From contig CAKTZA010000053.1 of NCBI GenBank assembly GCA_934635045.1, positions 1 through 27,574 on the forward strand: 27,574 bases of DNA. The letters run 5' to 3'. A model generated the notes under the pieces. That model ran no database searches and was not told the DNA's origin. It was given only the letters and a program-made list of their open reading frames with translations. Below, in pieces: positions 23,292 through 27,574 of this stretch. Every line of letters starts with the position of its first letter. Within the stretch, counting starts at the first letter, position 1. The stretch is from an uncultured Kiritimatiellota bacterium. GTDB lineage: Bacteria; Verrucomicrobiota; Kiritimatiellia; RFP12; UBA1067. Both the position numbers and the translations under genes were made by a program.

Positions 23292-24556
23292 TTCAATGGA
23301 ACCATTACGCGGAAGCCCCAGCCGGGCGCGGAGGTCCATTGCCTTCGATCATCGCTCGTGCCGCTCATGTAGCTGGCGAAACAAATATTATCGGCAGTGG
23401 TATTAAATGCTCCGCCAACCAATGCCTGGCGTCCGCCAGACGAACCTGTCGCCCAGTCTACACTGCCGACCATTGGCGCTACTTGATCGGTAATGTACTT
23501 GGTGCGGACGGCCGATTCGCGCGTCCGTTCCCAGACGTTGCCGAACATATCATAGAGTCCCCAGGCGTTCGGCTTCTTCAAACCGACAGGCTGCAATTTG
23601 CCTTGAGAATTTCCCGCGTGCCAAGCGATGTCGTCCACGTCATAGCCCTCGTAGACGCGATCCTCTCCGCTCCCGGCGCGCGCGGCAAACTCCCACTCGG
23701 CCAACGTGGGCAGATGCGCGCGGTCGTATCCCGTGGCGCTGCGCACGGCATACATCATCGAATGGTAGCCCACGGTGAAGTCGTTGATGTCTTTCCCGTA
23801 GTTATAGTCGGGCCCGGCACACTCCGCACTCACATTGTCCACCGGACAAAGTAAGGCATCCGCACCGTTGTCCACATTGTAGGATGCCATATTCGCCGGG
23901 AATTTCTTCCGGCATTCATCGGTGGCGAAATGGCGCAGGTTGGCGAACTGTCCCTGCGTGACCGGAAACACGCCCAGCCAGTAATCGTTGGTCAGCGTCA
24001 CATTGTGCGGATAGTTTGCGTCATTGTATTTGTAGCCCCATTTCGACGCTATACCCATGCGGAACGTCACATTCGCCGCCTTGATTAAGCGAAAGAGCAT
24101 CATGTCGGTGCGGTAGATGCGGTCGCCGATTCCACCGGGCAGCTGCTCTTCGCTCGGATAGTAGAACTTGGCCTTCGTACCGGTGATGTCGACCGCCACG
24201 TAATCTGGCGGCGCGTCGAGCGAATATGCCGTCACCCGCGCTGTCACCGTGCCGGCAACGATCTTCGTCCCCTCGGGCCATGTCCGGTCGGGACGCCACC
24301 AGATTCTCCTTTCCGTTCCTGCGTCGACCTGGCGGTTCACCGCGCCTGCCATCGATCTCATGTTCGACCAGCCGATGGATACTCCGTTGGTAAGGATTTC
24401 CGCGATGACAATGCCCTCGGCGTCGAGATCGTAGGAGATCGTCACCTCCTGGCTCGCGTCATCCTGCACAACCGTTACATTGCTGACTGAAGGCGTCGCA
24501 GCCATCGCTACCGTTGCCGCAAGTGAAAACAATGCCCAGAATACAATTTGCTTCAT
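23288..24556 (-). CDS. Secreted Ig-like plus SUMF1/FGE-fold protein, third paralog
   Basis: The 422-residue protein has a signal peptide (about 1-20), an Ig-like/bacterial-sandwich region (about 22-135, PSVSNVTVVQDD...) and a SUMF1/FGE-sulfatase (C-type-lectin-like) domain (about 150-422) with HLPTLAEWEFAARAG, NAWGLYDMFGNVWE, VGGAFN and the terminal GWGFRVMVP. The paired Cys of formylglycine-generating enzyme that follow GGSF are missing, so it should not mature sulfatases; no sulfatase gene is nearby either. A binding or structural role outside the cell is more likely. AAGGAG precedes the ATG; it lies 25 bp after the second paralog and overlaps the GH71-like gene by 4 bp. Confidence 0.88.
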   Translation of the reverse strand: MKQIVFWALFSLAATVAMAATPSVSNVTVVQDDASQEVTISYDLDAEGIVIAEILTNGVSIGWSNMRSMAGAVNRQVDAGTERRIWWRPDRTWPEGTKIVAGTVTARVTAYSLDAPPDYVAVDITGTKAKFYYPSEEQLPGGIGDRIYRTDMMLFRLIKAANVTFRMGIASKWGYKYNDANYPHNVTLTNDYWLGVFPVTQGQFANLRHFATDECRKKFPANMASYNVDNGADALLCPVDNVSAECAGPDYNYGKDINDFTVGYHSMMYAVRSATGYDRAHLPTLAEWEFAARAGSGEDRVYEGYDVDDIAWHAGNSQGKLQPVGLKKPNAWGLYDMFGNVWERTRESAVRTKYITDQVAPMVGSVDWATGSSGGRQALVGGAFNTTADNICFASYMSGTSDDRRQWTSAPGWGFRVMVPLK

Positions 24557-24581
24557 ACCCGATTCTCCTTGCTTTTATTTG

Positions 24582-25859
24582 TCAGTTCTCATTCGGAATC
24601 ATAATCATCAACCGGACGCCCTCAGCCTCACAACCAGCGCCTCCGCCATCCTCCTGCTTTCCGCCACCAGAATGCCGTGCCGCCGAATGCACGTTTTCGG
24701 CCCCTTCGTTGAACGCGCCGCCGCGCGAAACAAGCGACCATCCCCAGGAATAGGTCGCCGGATCCGTCTGATCCGTCGATGGCAAAGTAGCGCAACCGTG
24801 ATTCCACGTATCGCGACAGACTTCCCAGACATTGCCAATCATGTCATAGAGCCCCCAGGCGTTCGGCTTCTTCAAGCCGACCGGATGCAGCCTTCCTTGG
24901 GAATTGCCGCTGTGCCAGGCGATTTCATCGAGCTCCGCCCCTTCGACATTCAGCATATCGCCACTACCGGCGCGACAAGCATACTCCCACTCCGCTTCAG
25001 TTGGAATATGGGCCTTGGACGTAGCACCTGTCGCGTCTTCAGTCCCGATCTGGATAAACCTGAAAGCGTTCACCAGCGACATGCCTTCGACTTTGTAGGG
25101 CGCGGCGCTGTCAATGCTGTACTTGTTGATGAGCTTGTGTTTGCTCATGTAATCGACGGGGCAGACATCCCAATCGTCGCCATCATCGCAAGTATAAGAA
25201 GAGCCTGTGTTGTCGCCCTTGCCCGCCAAATATTTCTGATTGTAATTGTACTGGCATCTGCCAATCGAAAGATACTGCCGCTGCGTGAGCGGATAGACGG
25301 CCATGTAGTAATCGTACGTGAACGTCACCCGGTGGCGCGTCGCGCCGGACGCGCCGGTCTCATCCCCCATATACCACGTCACGCCCTTGGCGGGAATGCG
25401 CACGAAAACCATTTTTGTGGTCTTGTACAACTTGTCCTGGACTCCGCCCGGCAGGTTCGCGAGCGACGTGTAATAGCGCTGTCCCATGTTGATGTCATGA
25501 ATGCAGAGGTCCTGCACGAAGACCGGCGGCGGATTGGCGGCCGTCCACGCCTGCACGGTAACCTTCGCATCCGCCACCGTGGCAGCCGAGATGAGGTCCG
25601 GTCGCCAGCAGAACGTCTTGCCCGTCCCGGCCGTCATGCGCTTGTGCACATCGCCCGACATCCGCCAACAGGCCGGCCCGGTCACAATCTGCCCCTCCAC
25701 CTCAAACTCGGCGGTCACGATCGCATCCTCGGAAAGATCGTAAGTCACCGTCACGTTGCGGTTCTCCGCATCAAAGGAGATGCCGACATTCGAAATCTGC
25801 GGCTCGGCAAAAACCGCAAATGACGCCGCGCCCGCCAACAGCACAACCAATCGATTCAT
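24582..25859 (-). CDS. Secreted Ig-like plus SUMF1/FGE-fold protein, second paralog
   Basis: The 425-residue protein has the same architecture as its neighbours: signal peptide (MNRLVVLLAGAASFAVFA), Ig-like region (PQISNVGISFDAENRNVTV...) and SUMF1-fold domain with IPTEAEWEYACRAG, NAWGLYDMIGNVWE, SRGGAFN and the end EGVRLMIMIPNEN. It carries extra Cys in the middle (SYTCDDGDDWDVCPVDY) and a Gly-rich stretch (SGGGKQEDGGGAGC) near the C-terminus not found in the other two. It lacks the FGE catalytic Cys pair. GGAGAA precedes the ATG, and the gap to the first paralog is 21 bp. It diverges from the other two along the whole length, so the duplication is old. Confidence 0.88.
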   Translation of the reverse strand: MNRLVVLLAGAASFAVFAEPQISNVGISFDAENRNVTVTYDLSEDAIVTAEFEVEGQIVTGPACWRMSGDVHKRMTAGTGKTFCWRPDLISAATVADAKVTVQAWTAANPPPVFVQDLCIHDINMGQRYYTSLANLPGGVQDKLYKTTKMVFVRIPAKGVTWYMGDETGASGATRHRVTFTYDYYMAVYPLTQRQYLSIGRCQYNYNQKYLAGKGDNTGSSYTCDDGDDWDVCPVDYMSKHKLINKYSIDSAAPYKVEGMSLVNAFRFIQIGTEDATGATSKAHIPTEAEWEYACRAGSGDMLNVEGAELDEIAWHSGNSQGRLHPVGLKKPNAWGLYDMIGNVWEVCRDTWNHGCATLPSTDQTDPATYSWGWSLVSRGGAFNEGAENVHSAARHSGGGKQEDGGGAGCEAEGVRLMIMIPNEN

Positions 25860-25880
25860 ATCCCCTATTCTCCTTTCCTT

Positions 25881-27083
25881 TTACTTCAACGGGATCATCA
25901 GCCGAATCCCGAAGCCAGGCTCTTTATAGTGCCAGTTGTGGGTCTGCCAGTCGGAGCCTGCCGCCCACGCCGCCGGACGGACTGCCGAAGCGGACGAATT
26001 GAAGGCGCCTCCGCACATAATTTGATAACTGCCGTGCGAATTGCTTCCGTAAAAAGGCGCGATTTGCTCCGTCGCATATTTCCCGCGCGCGGCGCTGTTC
26101 CGCGTCCGTTCGCAGACGTTGCCCAGCATATCATAGAGACCAAAGGCATTCGCCCGCTTCGTGCCGACAGGATGGAGCCTCCCGTCGGAGTTGTCGGCAT
26201 ACCAGGCCACTTCATCCAGAGCATAGCCGCCATAGACGGACGCATTATCACCGGCGCGGCACGCGAATTCCCACTCGGCTTGGGTTGGTATGTGCAACGC
26301 GCCGAACCCAGTCTTGCTGCGCGCGCAGGAAATCAGCCTTGAGGCTTCAACCTTGTTGTCTCCGATGGTCGAGTAGCCGCCGTAAGGGATTCCCGCCGCC
26401 GAACCGGACAAGTTGTCCACTGGCAGATTGTCGCCAAGCGTAGAGGACGGATTGTCCGCCGCGCTGCCGAGCAGCGTCGCATACTGGCCTTGAGTCAGCG
26501 GAAATATCGCCAGGTAAAAGTCGTTCGTCAGCGTCACGTAATGCACGCTTTGGGCATCCGCATAGCCGGCTTCCCAAGCCGGCGCCCCGGCACGATAGCG
26601 GGCGGTCGCCGCAGGAATCTTGCGAAAGACCATCTTCGTCGTGCGATACATGTCATTCGTCACGCCGCCCGGCAGCGCATCCTCCGAAGCGTAGTAGCGG
26701 TGCGCCTTCGCGCCGGTGAGATCTGCCACGAGATACGGCGCGGGCGACTCGACCGGCCACGCCGTGACACGCGCGACAATCGCGCCCGTAATCTTGCCGC
26801 CGTCCGGCCAAAACTTCCACGGTTTCCAGGTAATCGACCGGCCGTTGCCTCGGGCGACGAGCTTCGCCAGGTCGCCCTGCATACCCTGCAGGTGCGCACC
26901 GGACACCGCCACTCCGTTCGTCGCGAGCGATACGGTCACGACGGCATCCAGATCCAGGTCATACGTGATAGTGACAGGCCGGTTTTGCTCCTGTTTCAAC
27001 TGAACGTTCGTTACCGTCGGGATTCCCGACGCCAATGCAACCGCTGCGAATCCAATCGTCAGCAAAGCGAGAAAAGTCTTCAT
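25881..27083 (-). CDS. Secreted Ig-like plus SUMF1/FGE-fold protein, first paralog
   Basis: The 400-residue protein has a signal peptide (MKTFLALLTIGFAAVALASG), an Ig-like region (about 21-125, IPTVTNVQLKQEQ...) and a SUMF1-fold domain (about 145-400) with HIPTQAEWEFACRAG (264-278), NAFGLYDMLGNVCE (312-325), CGGAFN (357-362) and the terminal GFGIRLMIPLK. The fold also serves as ligand-binding scaffold in variable surface proteins. No FGE-type Cys pair is present after GGAF. The start has GGAGG 11 nt upstream. It is the first of the three paralogs, 24 bp after the small Cys-rich gene, so the operon may begin with that gene. Confidence 0.88.
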   Translation of the reverse strand: MKTFLALLTIGFAAVALASGIPTVTNVQLKQEQNRPVTITYDLDLDAVVTVSLATNGVAVSGAHLQGMQGDLAKLVARGNGRSITWKPWKFWPDGGKITGAIVARVTAWPVESPAPYLVADLTGAKAHRYYASEDALPGGVTNDMYRTTKMVFRKIPAATARYRAGAPAWEAGYADAQSVHYVTLTNDFYLAIFPLTQGQYATLLGSAADNPSSTLGDNLPVDNLSGSAAGIPYGGYSTIGDNKVEASRLISCARSKTGFGALHIPTQAEWEFACRAGDNASVYGGYALDEVAWYADNSDGRLHPVGTKRANAFGLYDMLGNVCERTRNSAARGKYATEQIAPFYGSNSHGSYQIMCGGAFNSSASAVRPAAWAAGSDWQTHNWHYKEPGFGIRLMIPLK

Positions 27084-27107
27084 TGCTTACAGCCCTCCGA
27101 CATCGCA

Positions 27108-27386
27108 TTACCAGATGGTGACTGTGAATCCAGGTCGCGCGAGACAATCGAAGATCGTAACGATATTGGACAGGCAGAACGACCATCCGCGCCCCTCGAA
27201 CGGAGAGTCTTCCGTCGCCGCGCACAGACAGTCGAATGTGCCGCCAGCGCGTATATCGGCGCCGGATGAAGCACTGCTTGAGGCGGAACAGGAACGACCG
27301 ATGTCCCCGGTTATGATGCAACTCGCCGCACGGACAGGAGTTGCGGCCATCAATGCCAGGCATCCGAGCAAAGCTAATTTCAGCAT
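27108..27386 (-). CDS. Small secreted Cys-rich protein, unknown function
   Basis: The 92-residue product begins with a strong signal peptide (MLKLALLGCLALMAATPVRA) and has GGAAGGA 6 nt before its ATG. The mature part, about 72 residues, has six Cys (in ASCIITG, RSCSASS, FDCLC, SFCLSN and FDCLA) and a Ser/Ala-rich stretch, so up to three disulfides are possible in the periplasm or outside. No family is recognised. It directly precedes the three SUMF1-fold genes with a 24-bp gap, and may be the first product of that transcript, for example a partner or surface component of these proteins. The group II intron end lies about 60 bp upstream. Confidence 0.65.
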   Translation of the reverse strand: MLKLALLGCLALMAATPVRAASCIITGDIGRSCSASSSASSGADIRAGGTFDCLCAATEDSPFEGRGWSFCLSNIVTIFDCLARPGFTVTIW

Positions 27387-27445
27387 AGAGATTCCTTCCT
27401 TGTTTAGGGTTGCATGAGTTCAAGGGTAATTTTAATGAGTATATT

Positions 27446-27574
27446 GTAGAGTAGAGACCCACGCCTCGGCGTTGCCGCCGGTGCGACTTCCCCCTCATCA
27501 AACCGTACGTGCGGATTTCCCGCATACGGCTTTCCATCGAAAGCTTTTCCAGTTGCCATGGATTCTTCCCTTTC
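27446..27574 (-). mobile_element. 3' end of a group II intron (domains V and VI), body beyond the window
   Basis: On the minus strand, bases 27531-27500 read as a domain V hairpin: AGCCGTA pairing with TACGGTT, a 2-nt CG bulge and a GAAA-type loop, with the catalytic AGC at its start. It is followed by GATGAGGGGG and a GCAA-capped hairpin fitting domain VI. The likely 3' splice site is after CTCTAC at 27446. The maturase gene and the 5' part must lie at higher coordinates. The intron sits upstream of the small secreted gene; the 27387-27445 leader contains TATACT but no convincing -35 box. Confidence 0.75.

Noticed and set aside
24480..25823. 447-codon plus-strand frame opposite the second SUMF1-fold gene
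   Set aside because: The opposite strand has an obvious conserved protein; this one has no recognisable motif.
23288..27083. Sulfatase-maturing enzymes
   Set aside because: The Cys pair required for formylglycine formation is absent and no sulfatase gene is present.
26959..27537. 192-codon minus-strand frame spanning the intron end and the small secreted gene
   Set aside because: It is read through domain V/VI RNA sequence and out of frame with the well-signalled small gene; no ribosome-binding site.
23288..27574. Diversity-generating retroelement with SUMF1-fold targets
   Set aside because: No reverse transcriptase gene or template repeat is visible in the window; the only retroelement trace is a group II intron end.
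1..27574. CRISPR array, tRNA or rRNA genes
   Set aside because: No regularly spaced direct repeats and no cloverleaf or rRNA-like sequence were seen on either strand.

Overview
The window looks like a chromosomal segment of a GC-rich, Gram-negative, glycan-degrading gut-type bacterium. Kiritimatiellota or a related PVC lineage is my best guess. This rests on several secreted glycoside hydrolases, tandem secreted SUMF1/FGE-fold proteins with an Ig-like N-terminus, an outer-membrane beta-barrel, RAYT-type transposase debris and CACGGAG-type inverted repeats. The assignment is inference; no rRNA or other marker gene is present. Nearly every real gene is on the minus strand, so transcription runs from high to low coordinates.

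Left part (1-8.06 kb). A two-gene operon encodes a GH20 beta-hexosaminidase with a degenerate SGNH-like tail, followed by a fusion of a GH28-like beta-helix with an endonuclease/exonuclease/phosphatase (EEP) domain. It has its own promoter with three GCATTGTG operator-like boxes. Upstream of it lie an RsuA/RluB-family pseudouridine synthase with a leaderless-type promoter and a Rho-independent terminator, then an operon of an outer-membrane beta-barrel protein, an OmpR-type response regulator and a sensor kinase with a short His-rich periplasmic loop.

Middle part (8.06-16.9 kb). This is a decayed, mobile-element-scarred zone. It holds two broken glycoside-hydrolase genes (one with a GH127/DUF1680-like section joined to a clan-A-like section, one six-hairpin-like lipoprotein) separated by a perfect 27-bp inverted repeat; an AAA_14/DUF4143-type ATPase with dyads in its leader; a truncated secreted-protein gene; a second inverted repeat of the same sequence family; an NrtR-like Nudix regulator; and a secreted putative glycosidase (14275-16347) flanked by the two complementary halves of an IS200-like/RAYT transposase gene. 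The halves share a 141-bp direct repeat and carry matching 38-nt terminal inverted repeats.

Right part (16.9-27.4 kb). A long minus-strand gene cluster encodes a small Cys-rich secreted protein, three tandem secreted Ig/SUMF1-fold paralogs that lack the catalytic cysteines of formylglycine-generating enzyme, a GH71/GH99-like protein with a LamG-like tail, a GH27 alpha-galactosidase with a C-terminal carbohydrate-binding-like module, and a compact GH2 enzyme. Very short gaps and 4-bp overlaps suggest co-transcription. At the right edge is the 3' end (domains V and VI) of a group II intron whose body lies outside the window.

Together the intact genes suggest extracellular or periplasmic breakdown of a galactose-, hexosamine- and possibly uronate-containing glycan, with the SUMF1-fold proteins as candidate surface or binding components. 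Substrates are inferred from family membership only.
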